Source of the DNA: Flagellimonas maritima | GTDB taxonomy: Bacteria > Bacteroidota > Bacteroidia > Flavobacteriales > Flavobacteriaceae | Length of the DNA stretch: 64,000 nt | Direction of reading: 5' to 3' | Assembly: GCF_003269425.1 (NCBI RefSeq) | Contig: NZ_CP030104.1 | Span: 1,607,501 to 1,671,500, forward strand | Shown here: positions 44,673-54,015 of the stretch, piece by piece | How positions within the stretch are numbered: position 1 is the stretch's first letter | Layout of the letters: every line of letters starts with the position of its first letter | The notes under the pieces: generated by a model | The model's database searches: none | Told to the model about the DNA's origin: nothing | What the model saw: only the letters and a program-made list of their open reading frames with translations | Program-made: the position numbers and the translations under genes

Positions 44673-45821
44673 ATGAATAAAAGAACTTTTATTAAAACGG
44701 CAGGGGCCGCTACGGCGTTGGCTTTTGTGAACCCATTGAGAGCGTTGACCTTTGAAGCGCCCAAAGAAAACGGAAAACAAGTCTTGATTTTGGGAGGCAG
44801 GGGATTTATAGGGCCAACTATAGTCAATGCATTTTTGGCATCTGGATATCAGGTCACATTATTGAATAGGGGCAAGACCAATACGCATCTTTTCAAAAAT
44901 CTTGATGTAATTATATGTGACCGGGAAAAAGAAAATAAACAGGGATTGAAGGCTATCGAAAAAAAATACAAACACATGTATTGGGATATAGTAGTCGACA
45001 CTTGGCAAAAATCGCCAAAAGCAGTTTCAGATTTCCTTGATGAATTCAAGGGGCGTTTTGGACATTATCATTACATATCGACCATTTCCGTTTATGACAA
45101 ATGGGATAAAAAATTCATTGAAGAAACAGAGCCATTAAATCCTCTTCCAAAATTCCCGGAGACCATTAGTGAGGATTACAGGTACGCCATAAGAAAAACA
45201 CTTTCGGAAGAAGCCATTAGGGAGAGAATAAGCAACTACACCATCTATAGATCACATGGAATGAAGGACTACAGGGTTACAAGACCAGGTGATCCCAATG
45301 CCGAACCATTTTGGCCCGTACGCTTTTATCGTGGAGGAGAAATCTTATTGCCAGATGTACCTCATCACCATATTCAAATTACGGACGTAAAGAGTATGAC
45401 AGATTTTATTGTTCATTGTTCAAAAACAAAAACTTTTGGGTCGTTCAACGTTGCCCACCATCCTATGCCTTTTAAGGACTACATATCCGGTCTCATACAT
45501 GCTACGCAAATGCCAAAAAAATTGCACTGGGTTGACGGTAATTTTCTAATTGAAAATGGATTGTTGCCATATAGCATAGTTCCTCTTTGGAGAACCAAAC
45601 CAGCAGGGTCCTATTGTTTTAATGTTCAAAAAGCAGTGAATGCTGGTTTGATCAATCGTCCAGTGGTCGAAATGGTTACGGACCAAATCAACGGATATTT
45701 AAAAAGGAATCCAAAAGATGATGTAAGGTTCGGTGAAATTGTAAATGGAGAACAAATGAAATACTATTCTGTAGGCAAAGAAAAGGAGGTAATACAGAAA
45801 TGGCTTTCCAAATCCAGTTAA
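44673..45821 (+). CDS. NAD-dependent epimerase/dehydratase-like protein with a Tat-like leader
   Basis: 382 residues. The N-terminus MNKRTFIKTAGAATALAF resembles a Tat leader with KR in place of RR. Then comes a Rossmann fold, VLILGGRGFIGPTIVNAFLASG (GxxGxxG), VTLLNRGKT, and the extended-SDR shape with YHYISTISVYDKW (an SDR-type YxxxK is not plain). Such exported oxidoreductase-like proteins occur in Bacteroidota; the substrate is unknown. It follows the AraC-type regulator. Confidence 0.72.
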   Translation: MNKRTFIKTAGAATALAFVNPLRALTFEAPKENGKQVLILGGRGFIGPTIVNAFLASGYQVTLLNRGKTNTHLFKNLDVIICDREKENKQGLKAIEKKYKHMYWDIVVDTWQKSPKAVSDFLDEFKGRFGHYHYISTISVYDKWDKKFIEETEPLNPLPKFPETISEDYRYAIRKTLSEEAIRERISNYTIYRSHGMKDYRVTRPGDPNAEPFWPVRFYRGGEILLPDVPHHHIQITDVKSMTDFIVHCSKTKTFGSFNVAHHPMPFKDYISGLIHATQMPKKLHWVDGNFLIENGLLPYSIVPLWRTKPAGSYCFNVQKAVNAGLINRPVVEMVTDQINGYLKRNPKDDVRFGEIVNGEQMKYYSVGKEKEVIQKWLSKSS

Positions 45822-45900
45822 TGAACTGGCTTAGAATTTTTCCATGTACTAAAATGTTGTCATTTTTGATAACCCCACAAACAAATCCTACTTTTGAAAA

Positions 45901-47136
45901 ATGCAACAACTTACCGTTTGTGAACTTTTTGCAGGTGTTGGCGGGTTTCGATTAGGATTGGAAAACACGGAGAAATTCAAGGTTATCTGGAGCAACCAAT
46001 GGGAGCCTTCCACAAAAAAACAACATGCTTCCTTAGTCTATGAAGCCCGTTTTGGTGCCAAGAACCATTCCAATGTAAATATCGAAGAGGTTCCAACATC
46101 AAAAATTCCCGATCACGATATGTTGGTGGGCGGATTCCCCTGTCAGGATTATTCCGTAGCCACCACACTTAAGAATTCAAAAGGATTGATCGGCAAAAAA
46201 GGGGTGCTCTGGTGGTCCATTCATCGTATTCTTTCAGAAAAAGAAAAAAAACCAAAGTACCTTCTGCTTGAAAATGTAGATCGGTTGTTGAAATCACCCT
46301 CCAACCAAAGGGGCCGTGATTTTGCCTTGATGCTGAAAAGTCTTTCTAATTTGGGCTATGCCGTTGAATGGCGGGTTATCAATGCTGCGGACTATGGTAT
46401 GCCGCAACGCAGAAGAAGAGTGTTCTTTTTGGGGTACCACAGGTCAACTTTAATTTATCAAAAGCTTCAAAATTCCAATACTAAGAATTGGTTGGTAAAA
46501 GACGGTATTCTTCCTACTGCTTTTCCAGCTGATACCGTTTCTAAAACTATTTCTGATTTTGGATTGGAAGGTGACCTGGTATCATTGTCTAATTTATTTA
46601 ACAAAGATGGAGGACTTTCTCCTTTTTTAAATTCAGGGGTTTGTATAGATGATATGGTCTCAACTATTAAAACTGCCGCATGTTATGATGGCGATAGAAA
46701 AGTTATCGCTGATATCATGGAAAATGGCACTGCCGATCCCGAACTTTATATTTCGGAAGAAGAGCTTCCCAAATGGGAATATTTAAAGGGTGCGAAAAAA
46801 GAGATGCGGAAAACCAAATCTGGTTTTAAGTACAACTACAGCGAGGGCAGTATGATATTTCCTGATGCATTAAATCAACCATCACGTACAATTATTACGG
46901 GTGAAGGTGGCAAATCCCCTTCACGGTTCAAACACGTGGTTGCAACAAAAAAAGGGCTTAGAAGGTTATCCCCAATAGAGTTGGAACGGTTGAACATGTT
47001 TCCCGATGACCATACAAAATTGGAAGGTATTTCCGATGCAAAAAGAGCGTTCTTTATGGGAAATGCGCTTGTTGTTGGGGTGGTAGACAAAATTGGTGAT
47101 GCCTTGGTCAAAAAAATAAAAAAGCTTGAAAAGTAG
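45901..47136 (+). CDS. DNA (cytosine-5-)-methyltransferase
   Basis: 411 residues, type II C5-methyltransferase. Motif I VCELFAGVGGFRLGLE at about 6-21, catalytic Cys in motif IV VGGFPCQDYSVA, motif VI LLENVDRLLKSP, motif VIII MPQRRRRVFFLGY, and motifs IX-X LSPIELERLNMFPDD and GNALVVGVVDKIGDAL. A target-recognition domain lies at about 185-310. The recognition site is not evident. It overlaps the next gene by 11 bases, which encodes a probable partner endonuclease. Confidence 0.93.
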   Translation: MQQLTVCELFAGVGGFRLGLENTEKFKVIWSNQWEPSTKKQHASLVYEARFGAKNHSNVNIEEVPTSKIPDHDMLVGGFPCQDYSVATTLKNSKGLIGKKGVLWWSIHRILSEKEKKPKYLLLENVDRLLKSPSNQRGRDFALMLKSLSNLGYAVEWRVINAADYGMPQRRRRVFFLGYHRSTLIYQKLQNSNTKNWLVKDGILPTAFPADTVSKTISDFGLEGDLVSLSNLFNKDGGLSPFLNSGVCIDDMVSTIKTAACYDGDRKVIADIMENGTADPELYISEEELPKWEYLKGAKKEMRKTKSGFKYNYSEGSMIFPDALNQPSRTIITGEGGKSPSRFKHVVATKKGLRRLSPIELERLNMFPDDHTKLEGISDAKRAFFMGNALVVGVVDKIGDALVKKIKKLEK

Positions 47137-47737
47137 TTTCCTGTCCGATTTATCAAAAGAAAAAAGGCTTTCAAAGTTTCTGGACGCATACTATGCTAAA
47201 TACCTTCGGCACTATGTTTTTGAACGTATTTATGATTTAGAAGAACAAAAAGCTGGGGTCGACGTAATTTTTAAGAGCAGAAAAAACAACTCACTGTTCT
47301 ATGTTGATGAAAAGGCCCAACTGGACTACCTTAACGATAATCTCCCCACTTTTGCCTTTGAACTCTTCTATGAAATCAATGGGAAACAAAAACAGGGCTG
47401 GCTGTTCGATAAAAACAAGAAAACGCAATTCTACGCGCTGGTAACGGGCATATATACAGATGCTATTGCTGATTTTACTTCTTGTTGCATTACGCTTGTC
47501 AATAGGGAAAAACTAATTGTCTATTTGAATTCCCTAGGACTGACCCAAGAACATTTTGAGCATTTAAAGGCTATTTCGGGTAACTTTCATGGAAAAATGC
47601 AATTGGAAGCAATCGATTCAAGACACCAAGGATATGTCTTCTTTTCTAGAAAAAATAAGGTGGAACAACCCATAAACCTCATTTTGAGATTGGACTTTTT
47701 GATTGAAATAGGGGTTGCAAAAAAAATACCAAATTGA
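47126..47737 (+). CDS. Probable type II restriction endonuclease partner
   Basis: 203 residues starting at a TTG that overlaps the methyltransferase stop by 11 bases; no ATG fits. Near residues 44-62 VDVIFKSRKNNSLFYVDEKAQ reads as a PD-(D/E)xK-like core (Asp, then Glu-x-Lys), the catalytic layout of type II restriction enzymes. The rest has no family I recognise. Tight coupling to the C5-methyltransferase is the main support. It could alternatively be a control or nickase protein, but the nuclease motif fits best. Confidence 0.65.
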   Translation: MKSSFLSDLSKEKRLSKFLDAYYAKYLRHYVFERIYDLEEQKAGVDVIFKSRKNNSLFYVDEKAQLDYLNDNLPTFAFELFYEINGKQKQGWLFDKNKKTQFYALVTGIYTDAIADFTSCCITLVNREKLIVYLNSLGLTQEHFEHLKAISGNFHGKMQLEAIDSRHQGYVFFSRKNKVEQPINLILRLDFLIEIGVAKKIPN

Positions 47738-47802
47738 CCAAATCCTTAAATTAGGCCAATTTTATCCATGATAATGTGGCAATAAATACCCAAAAAAGTA
47801 CC

Positions 47803-48363
47803 ATGAAATACATTTTACTTCTTTTTGTTGTACTGTCAATTTCTGGTTGCTCCAAAAAAAAGGATATAGCAACAGACCAGGTAAGGAAATACTATGAAGG
47901 CTTTAAAAATTCGGATTATGACCAGATAAGAGGTTCGATAAGCGATAGCCTAACCATTACCGAAGGCGACTACACAATGCCCTTTACCCCTAAGAGTTTT
48001 TATGAACAGTTTAAATGGGATTCCGTCTTTAAACCTGATTATCATTTGATGGAGTTGGAAAATGAGGGAGAACAAATCATAGCTACTGTATCCGTAAAAT
48101 CCAAAAAGTTCGAATTTTTGAAAAATAATCCGCTCACTTGCAGACACAGGTTCCATTTTAAATCTGGGAAAATAACCAAGATAGAGAACTTGGAGTGCAT
48201 TGATGCTGATTGGGAAATATGGGAAAAAGAAAGGGACTCCCTGGTCAAGTGGATTGAGGTTAACCATCCCGAACTTAACGGATTCGTCCATGACTTGAGC
48301 ATGAGAGGCGCCAAGGATTATTTGAATGCTATTGAATTGTATAAAAATCGCGCAATTGAATAG
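47803..48363 (+). CDS. Small lipoprotein, NTF2-like
   Basis: 186 residues from the ATG at 47803 (MKYILLLFVVLSISGC, lipobox with Cys16); a longer frame at 47776 adds nine unlikely residues. DQVRKYYEGFKNSDYDQIRGSISDSLTITEGDY resembles the first helix and strand of SnoaL/DUF4440-like cones, and FHFKSGKITKIENLEC the last strands. Function unknown. It is 66 bases after the restriction gene and not obviously part of it. Confidence 0.65.
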   Translation: MKYILLLFVVLSISGCSKKKDIATDQVRKYYEGFKNSDYDQIRGSISDSLTITEGDYTMPFTPKSFYEQFKWDSVFKPDYHLMELENEGEQIIATVSVKSKKFEFLKNNPLTCRHRFHFKSGKITKIENLECIDADWEIWEKERDSLVKWIEVNHPELNGFVHDLSMRGAKDYLNAIELYKNRAIE

Positions 48364-48467
48364 CACTTATTTAATTTTTAGAGGTTAGTTGAGCGCTACT
48401 TACTTTAAGGTGAGTTCGATATAAAACATGAAAGAATTGTAGACGAATGTCATTAATTATGTTGGCC

Positions 48468-48541
48468 GTCACTCCGAGCGCAGTCGAGAAGTCCTCATGA
48501 TTTAAACTTTTAAGCAGGTCTCGACTGCGCTCGACCTGACA
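48468..48541. repeat. Repeat-like palindrome (REP type)
   Basis: GAGCGCAGTCGAGA at 48476-48489 and TCTCGACTGCGCTC at 48519-48532 are perfect 14-base inverted arms with a 29-base AT-rich loop, flanked by GTCA and TGAC. Such extragenic palindromes are common in Flavobacteriaceae. It sits in the otherwise empty 48364-48696 gap, in which I see no gene. Confidence 0.7.
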
Positions 48542-48696
48542 TTAGTTCAAATGAATAGTAGTCTGCACGCAGTTCAATTTTTAGGGGTATGTGTGTTAAA
48601 ACATTACATTTTTATTATCACCCAAAAATTGAAATCAGTTTTAACACGACGCTGAATCAAGATTTCCGGTTTTCAGAATGCACAAAGGGTTAAAAT

Positions 48697-49137
48697 CTAA
48701 TTTCTCTTCATTCTGATGTGGGGAATACCATCTTCCAAATATTCTTCCCCGAAAGGAACGAAACCCAAATCAGTATAAAACTTTACAAGATAGGTCTGTG
48801 CCGATAGCTCGATGATTACACTGGAAAATCTTTTGTTTATTTCTTCTAAAGAGGCTTCCATAATCAGTTTGCCATAGCCATATTTCCTCTCTTCTTTGGC
48901 TACTACGACCCTTCCTATGCTTACGTTGTCAAAATAATCCCCTGGTTTAAAAATCCGGGTATACGCAACTACCTTTTCATCTTTTTTACCAAAGACATGC
49001 AACGCTTTTTGGTCCTTATCATCCAAGTCCTGATAGATACAGTTCTGTTCTACAACAAAAACTTCGCTCCGTAAACGCATGATATCGTAGAGTTCTGTGT
49101 TGGAAAGTTCATTGAATGTTTTGCTACATACTTTCAT
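48697..49137 (-). CDS. GNAT-family N-acetyltransferase
   Basis: 146 residues. The ELYDIMRLRSEVFVVEQNCIYQDLDDKD start is typical of the ElaA-like GNAT group, with acetyl-CoA-binding VSIGRVVVAKEERKYGYGKLIMEASLEEI (R/Q-x-x-G-x-G/A form) and VKFYTDLGFVPFGEEYLEDGIPHIRM. Acceptor unknown. Its start and the stop of the upstream CDF gene share one base (TAATG), so translation is coupled. Confidence 0.85.
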   Translation of the reverse strand: MKVCSKTFNELSNTELYDIMRLRSEVFVVEQNCIYQDLDDKDQKALHVFGKKDEKVVAYTRIFKPGDYFDNVSIGRVVVAKEERKYGYGKLIMEASLEEINKRFSSVIIELSAQTYLVKFYTDLGFVPFGEEYLEDGIPHIRMKRN

Positions 49138-50057
49138 TAATCCTGAACAATAACATTTTTAGAATCACATTTATCAAATTCTGGCTGAATGTTCACGTGA
49201 TTTATTCCATGTTTATGGTAAACGTGTTCTTCTATTTCTTCCAAGATTTCATCGAATTCGGACAACCTAATGTCATTCTTAAAGTCTATGTGCGCCTCTA
49301 AATGTATTTCGTCCTCATTCAATTGCCAAATATGAACGTGATGTACATTTTTAACAGACTCAATAGTACAAATGGAGCTTACAATATCTTTCACCACAAT
49401 TGATTTTGGTGTGAACAACATCAATACTTTAGTGGATTCTTTCAATAAATCGAACCCCATATAAATAAGATAAATGCCAATAGCCATGGTCAGGACCGCA
49501 TCAATCCAAAAAACCTGGTAAAACTTCATTAAAATTCCTCCGATGAGTACAGCTACGGAAGCCATCATATCTGTCAATAAATGTAAATATGCTGACTTCA
49601 TGTTCATATTTCCCTTAGCATCTTTTTTTAGCAACAGAACACTTAAACCATTGGCAACAATACCCAATAGGGATAACCAAATCACTAGATCTGAAACAAT
49701 TTCCTTTGGTTCAACGAGTCGTTCAACTGCTTCAACCATCAAAAATATAGCCACCACCATCAAGGTTGCCGCATTGATAAAGGCAGCCATTATCTCCGCC
49801 CTTTTATATCCAAAAGTTTTAAAGGACGACGCTTTCTTTTTTCCCAAACGGGTAGCGATATAACTGATAATCAATGAAAGGACATCGCTGAAGTTATGTA
49901 ACGCATCTGATAATAGTGCAAGACTCCCTGAAATGATTCCCCCTATTACTTGAGCTATCGTAATTGCAATGTTGAGAAAAATGGAGATGAGTAGGTTTCT
50001 CCCTTTTAAATCCTTATGGGAATGTGAATGACCATGGTGATGATGGTGATGTCCCAT
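49137..50057 (-). CDS. Cation diffusion facilitator (Zn2+/Cd2+/Co2+ exporter)
   Basis: 306 residues with six transmembrane helices and a C-terminal cytosolic beta-alpha domain. The start MGHHHHHHGHSHSHKD is histidine-rich, a natural metal-binding tail. Core residues: SLALLSDALHNFSDVLSLIISY (HxxxD of helix 2) and YLHLLTDMMASVAVLIGGIL (HxxxD of helix 5) give the four-ligand site. The C-terminal EAHIDFKND and HVNIQPEFDKC parts also bind metal. It lies between rpiB and the GNAT gene on one transcript. Confidence 0.93.
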   Translation of the reverse strand: MGHHHHHHGHSHSHKDLKGRNLLISIFLNIAITIAQVIGGIISGSLALLSDALHNFSDVLSLIISYIATRLGKKKASSFKTFGYKRAEIMAAFINAATLMVVAIFLMVEAVERLVEPKEIVSDLVIWLSLLGIVANGLSVLLLKKDAKGNMNMKSAYLHLLTDMMASVAVLIGGILMKFYQVFWIDAVLTMAIGIYLIYMGFDLLKESTKVLMLFTPKSIVVKDIVSSICTIESVKNVHHVHIWQLNEDEIHLEAHIDFKNDIRLSEFDEILEEIEEHVYHKHGINHVNIQPEFDKCDSKNVIVQD

Positions 50058-50068
50058 GAAATCTTTAT

Positions 50069-50500
50069 TTATCTACAGGGAATCTTTTCAATTCTCCTTT
50101 CATGCCTTCCTCCTTCAAACTTGGTATTTAAAAAAGTTTCGACCATATCCAATGCTTGTGGAAGAGCTATAAAACGTGCTGGAAGACTTAAAATATTGGC
50201 ATCGTTATGTTCTCGCGCCAAAGCAGTTATCTCTTTAGTCCAACATAGTGCTCCTCGTATGTTTTGATGTTTGTTGATGGTCATACTCGCTCCATTTCCA
50301 CTCCCGCATACTACAATCCCCATATCTGCATTTCCTTCTTCAACATCTGTTGCCACAGGATGTACAAAATCTGGATAATCTACACTTTCCGTACCGTCCG
50401 TACCATAATTGATGATCTCAATTCCTTTCGACTTTAACAACCCTATTATTGCCAGTTTATATTCAGTTCCTGCATGGTCGTTACCTATAGCTATTTTCAT
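50069..50500 (-). CDS. rpiB: Ribose 5-phosphate isomerase B
   Basis: 143 residues. Interconverts ribose 5-phosphate and ribulose 5-phosphate. IAIGNDHAGTEYK at the start, DYPDFVHPVA, and the catalytic CGSGNGASMTINKHQNIRGALCW are family marks. The gene heads the leftward rpiB-CDF-GNAT run, 11 bases before the CDF gene. Confidence 0.94.
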   Translation of the reverse strand: MKIAIGNDHAGTEYKLAIIGLLKSKGIEIINYGTDGTESVDYPDFVHPVATDVEEGNADMGIVVCGSGNGASMTINKHQNIRGALCWTKEITALAREHNDANILSLPARFIALPQALDMVETFLNTKFEGGRHERRIEKIPCR

Positions 50501-51093
50501 ATATCTTGTTTTAATTGGGGTGCATTACAAAAATACAATTCTTTTTATGGAGCCATGTTGATAAAAACTATTAAGTACCTCCATTTCATTAGAACACAGT
50601 TGATTGTAAAATACTTGGTTTTGTTGATTTTTTTGAAAGAAATAGCAGCAACTAAATTTTGATTTTAAAAAAAATAATCACAATAGTATTTTTTTGTAAT
50701 CAGTAACTACTATTCAATTAAAAAACAATCAACACTTAAAAAACATTTTACTGTACTAGTTAACATTAAAAATACATTTAGTTTTCAATAAATTCATGTT
50801 AAGAACACTTATCAAATATGGTTTATAAAAGACCTAACTCTTTGATTTTTACATTTTATTCCATGTGACAAATTGTGAACAAAAATATTTCTATGTTCAG
50901 AGCAACTTTTTTTCGGATTACTTATTCCACATTTCAACACACTATCATAATCACCATTTTTATTTAAAATTTTAAAAAAAGAAAATAGTATTATGAAGTA
51001 TTGTTGATAAAATCAATTTTGATTTACGATTAGTTTCTCTTCGTACTAAGGTCAAGGATTATAATTTGTATTTTTCGAAAAATTAAAATTTAA
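50501..51093. other. AT-rich divergent intergenic region
   Basis: Nearly 600 bases of strongly AT-rich DNA between the divergent rpiB and rnr genes. It must hold both promoters; I see TATAATTTG just before rnr but do not make a firm promoter call. A 35-codon frame at 50548-50655 is not convincing. No RNA gene or palindrome stands out. Confidence 0.4.
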
Positions 51094-53292
51094 ATGTCAA
51101 AGAAAAAGAAGAGGACCAGAAGTCAGCGAAAGAATGAGATAACAAAAGGCATTTTTACAGTACTTGAAAAAGAACCTTCAAAAACCTTCAATTATAAACA
51201 GATAAGTGCAAAGCTTGGTATTACAGATACGCATGATCGTAATGAACTTATTAAGCGTTTGGGTCAGTTAAAGGCAAACGACAGAATTTTAGAAGAAGAA
51301 AAAGGAAAGTTTAGGAAGAAACCTTCACTCCACACCTATTTAACGGGAACCGTTGATTTGACCACTAGCGGAAATGCCTACATTATAATCGATGATATGG
51401 ATGATGACGTTTTCGTTCCCTATAATCGATTGAACAAAGCATTGCATGGCGATACTGTGGAGATTTTTCTTAAACCAAAACGAAAGGGAAAAAAAGCAGA
51501 GGGAGAAATATCAAAAGTAATTGAGCGAAAGAAAACCTCCTATGTTGGAATTGTCGACAAACAAAAGACGTTTGCTTTTGTAAGGCCGTCCGACCCACGA
51601 ATGTATACTGATATTTTTGTACCCGTGGAAAAGCTAAAAGAAGCTGAAGATGGGGACAAGGTGTTGGTAGATTTGGGAGAATGGCCAGATAATGCCGATT
51701 CGCCTTACGGAGAGGTCACACAAATTCTAGGGAAGCCAGGAGAGCACAATACGGAGATACACTCCATTTTAGCGGAATACGGACTGCCCTATGAATTTCC
51801 TTATGAAGTAGAGCAATTTGCCAATACGTTGGATACTTCGATTAAGGAATCAGAAATTGCAAAAAGAAGGGATATGCGGGATGTGCTCACATTTACCATA
51901 GACCCAAAGGATGCCAAAGATTTTGATGATGCACTTTCTTTTCAAAAACTGGAAAATGGGAATTATGAAATAGGAATCCATATTGCGGATGTATCGCATT
52001 ATTTACAACCGAACACAATTTTGGAAGATGAAGCATACGAGAGGGCTACTTCTGTATATCTTGTTGACAGAGTGGTACCTATGTTGCCCGAAGTGTTATC
52101 CAATAATGCCTGCTCACTTCGGCCGAATGAGGAGAAATATACATTTTCTGCCATTTTTGAAATGGACTCCAATGCAAATCTTATAAATCAATGGTTTGGG
52201 AGAACGGTGATCAATTCCAATGAACGCTTTGCCTATGAAGAAGCACAGCACATTATTGAATCGGGGAAAAGGATGATTCCAGATAATATCTCTATTAGAA
52301 ATTCCGGTTATAACGTCTCTGACGAAATTGTGGAAGCAACATTGACTTTTAATAAGTTGGCCAAAATCATGCGAAAACAACGCATGGACGATGGTGCTAT
52401 TTCTTTTGATAAAATTGAGGTAAGATTTAATTTATCTGAGAACAATGAACCAGAAGGTGTTTATTTCAAAGAAGCAAAAGATGCCAATAAATTGATCGAG
52501 GAATTTATGCTCTTGGCAAATAAGAAAGTTGCAGAATTTATAGGCAAGCAAAAGAAAACCTTTGTCTACCGTATTCATGATGAGCCAGACGAAGAGAAAC
52601 TAATGGCACTGAACGGGGTAATTTCAAGATTTGGTCATAGTATAGACCTAAAAGATAAAAAGAGCTTGAACAACTCTTTAAATCAATTATTGAAAGATGT
52701 AAAAGGAAAGAAAGAACAAAACCTTGTAGATACCCTTACCATTAGAAGTATGAGTAAAGCCATCTATACAACGGAAAATATCGGTCACTACGGACTAGGT
52801 TTTGAATACTATACACATTTTACATCTCCTATTAGGAGGTATCCGGATGTTATGGTCCATAGGTTGCTGCAGTATTATTTAGATGGGGGTAAACCACCAA
52901 AAGAAATGGTTTACGAAGAAAAATGTAAACATTCATCCAGCATGGAAATTTTGGCTGCAAGTGCGGAACGGGATTCTATAAAATATATGCAGATTAAATT
53001 TATGCAAAACCATAAGGATTCTGAATTTTTGGGTGTCATATCTGGAGTCACGGAATGGGGCATCTATGTAGAAATAGTCGAAAACAAATGTGAGGGTATG
53101 GTGCGGATTAGCGATATAAAAGATGATTATTACACTTTTGATGAAAAACAATATGCTATCATAGGAGAACGGACCAATCGCATGTATCAATTGGGTGATG
53201 AAGTTTATGTGATGGTAAAAAATACAGATTTAGTGAAGCGTCATTTGGATTTTTCGTTGATTGGTAAGAAAAGTAATACTATTTTGGAATAA
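51094..53292 (+). CDS. rnr: Ribonuclease R
   Basis: 3'-5' processive exoribonuclease of 732 residues. A Lys-rich N-terminus and winged helix (FTVLEKEPSKTFNYKQISAKLGI) precede two cold-shock-like domains, then the RNB catalytic part with DPKDAKDFDDALSF (catalytic aspartates) and DVSHYL, and a C-terminal S1 domain (EFLGVISGVTEWGIYVEIVENKCEGMVRIS). Degrades structured RNA and aids rRNA quality control. Confidence 0.95.
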   Translation: MSKKKKRTRSQRKNEITKGIFTVLEKEPSKTFNYKQISAKLGITDTHDRNELIKRLGQLKANDRILEEEKGKFRKKPSLHTYLTGTVDLTTSGNAYIIIDDMDDDVFVPYNRLNKALHGDTVEIFLKPKRKGKKAEGEISKVIERKKTSYVGIVDKQKTFAFVRPSDPRMYTDIFVPVEKLKEAEDGDKVLVDLGEWPDNADSPYGEVTQILGKPGEHNTEIHSILAEYGLPYEFPYEVEQFANTLDTSIKESEIAKRRDMRDVLTFTIDPKDAKDFDDALSFQKLENGNYEIGIHIADVSHYLQPNTILEDEAYERATSVYLVDRVVPMLPEVLSNNACSLRPNEEKYTFSAIFEMDSNANLINQWFGRTVINSNERFAYEEAQHIIESGKRMIPDNISIRNSGYNVSDEIVEATLTFNKLAKIMRKQRMDDGAISFDKIEVRFNLSENNEPEGVYFKEAKDANKLIEEFMLLANKKVAEFIGKQKKTFVYRIHDEPDEEKLMALNGVISRFGHSIDLKDKKSLNNSLNQLLKDVKGKKEQNLVDTLTIRSMSKAIYTTENIGHYGLGFEYYTHFTSPIRRYPDVMVHRLLQYYLDGGKPPKEMVYEEKCKHSSSMEILAASAERDSIKYMQIKFMQNHKDSEFLGVISGVTEWGIYVEIVENKCEGMVRISDIKDDYYTFDEKQYAIIGERTNRMYQLGDEVYVMVKNTDLVKRHLDFSLIGKKSNTILE

Positions 53293-53327
53293 AACTTGTT
53301 ATTCTTTTGAGAATCAAATTTTAACAC

Positions 53328-54011
53328 ATGAAAGTAGTAGTGAAAATTTTATTGGTATTTCTTTCATTTCAAGGGTTGCATTCACAAAATGAAAAGATTA
53401 CCCAAGAGCTTAAAAATTTTACCGAAGTAAAAGGTTTTGACGGACTTTCCATAAACTTGATCAAATCAGATGCAAATAGAGCCGTGATCACTGGAGCAAA
53501 TACCAAAAAAGTAGCCATTGTCAATAACGCGGGCGTATTGAAATTACGTATGGAAATCGATAAGATTTTTAGTGGATATAGAACATTTATAGATCTGTAC
53601 CATACAGATGAAATTAAAATTATTGATGTAAACGAAGATGCCAGAATATCTTCGGAAGATCCCGTCATACAGGATATCTTGGAACTTAAAGCGCAGGAAG
53701 GTGGAGAATTGGTCATTAATTGTCAAACTGAACAACTATTGATAAAAGCGGTAACAGGAGGAAAAATCACAACTATTGGATTTTCCGATAACCAAGACGT
53801 AATTATTAATACGGGAGGGGTTTATAACGGAAAAGGATATAAAACAAAATTTACGACAATATCAGTAAATGCAGGTGGAAATGCTTCTGTTTATGCCACG
53901 GAATATGTACAGGCCAATGTAAAGGCGGGCGGAGAAGTTTTGGTTTATGGAAATCCAGAGAAAATGGACGAGAAAACTGTTTTTGGAGGTAAAATCAAAC
54001 GCATGGATTAA
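53328..54011 (+). CDS. Exported DUF2807 (GIN-domain) protein
   Basis: 227 residues with a signal peptide (MKVVVKILLVFLSFQGLHS). The rest is a right-handed beta-solenoid-like DUF2807 domain, with VKGFDGLSINLIKSDANRAVITG and a regular series of strands ending VKAGGEVLVYGNPEKMDEKTVFGGKI. Family members are common in Bacteroidota and are called putative auto-transporter adhesin heads; function unknown. The LysE-type gene starts four bases after its stop. Confidence 0.82.
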   Translation: MKVVVKILLVFLSFQGLHSQNEKITQELKNFTEVKGFDGLSINLIKSDANRAVITGANTKKVAIVNNAGVLKLRMEIDKIFSGYRTFIDLYHTDEIKIIDVNEDARISSEDPVIQDILELKAQEGGELVINCQTEQLLIKAVTGGKITTIGFSDNQDVIINTGGVYNGKGYKTKFTTISVNAGGNASVYATEYVQANVKAGGEVLVYGNPEKMDEKTVFGGKIKRMD

Positions 54012-54015
54012 AGTT

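Noticed and set aside
50548-50655. 35-codon frame in the rpiB-rnr gap
   Set aside because: Low-complexity AT-rich composition, no ribosome-binding site seen, no support from neighbours.
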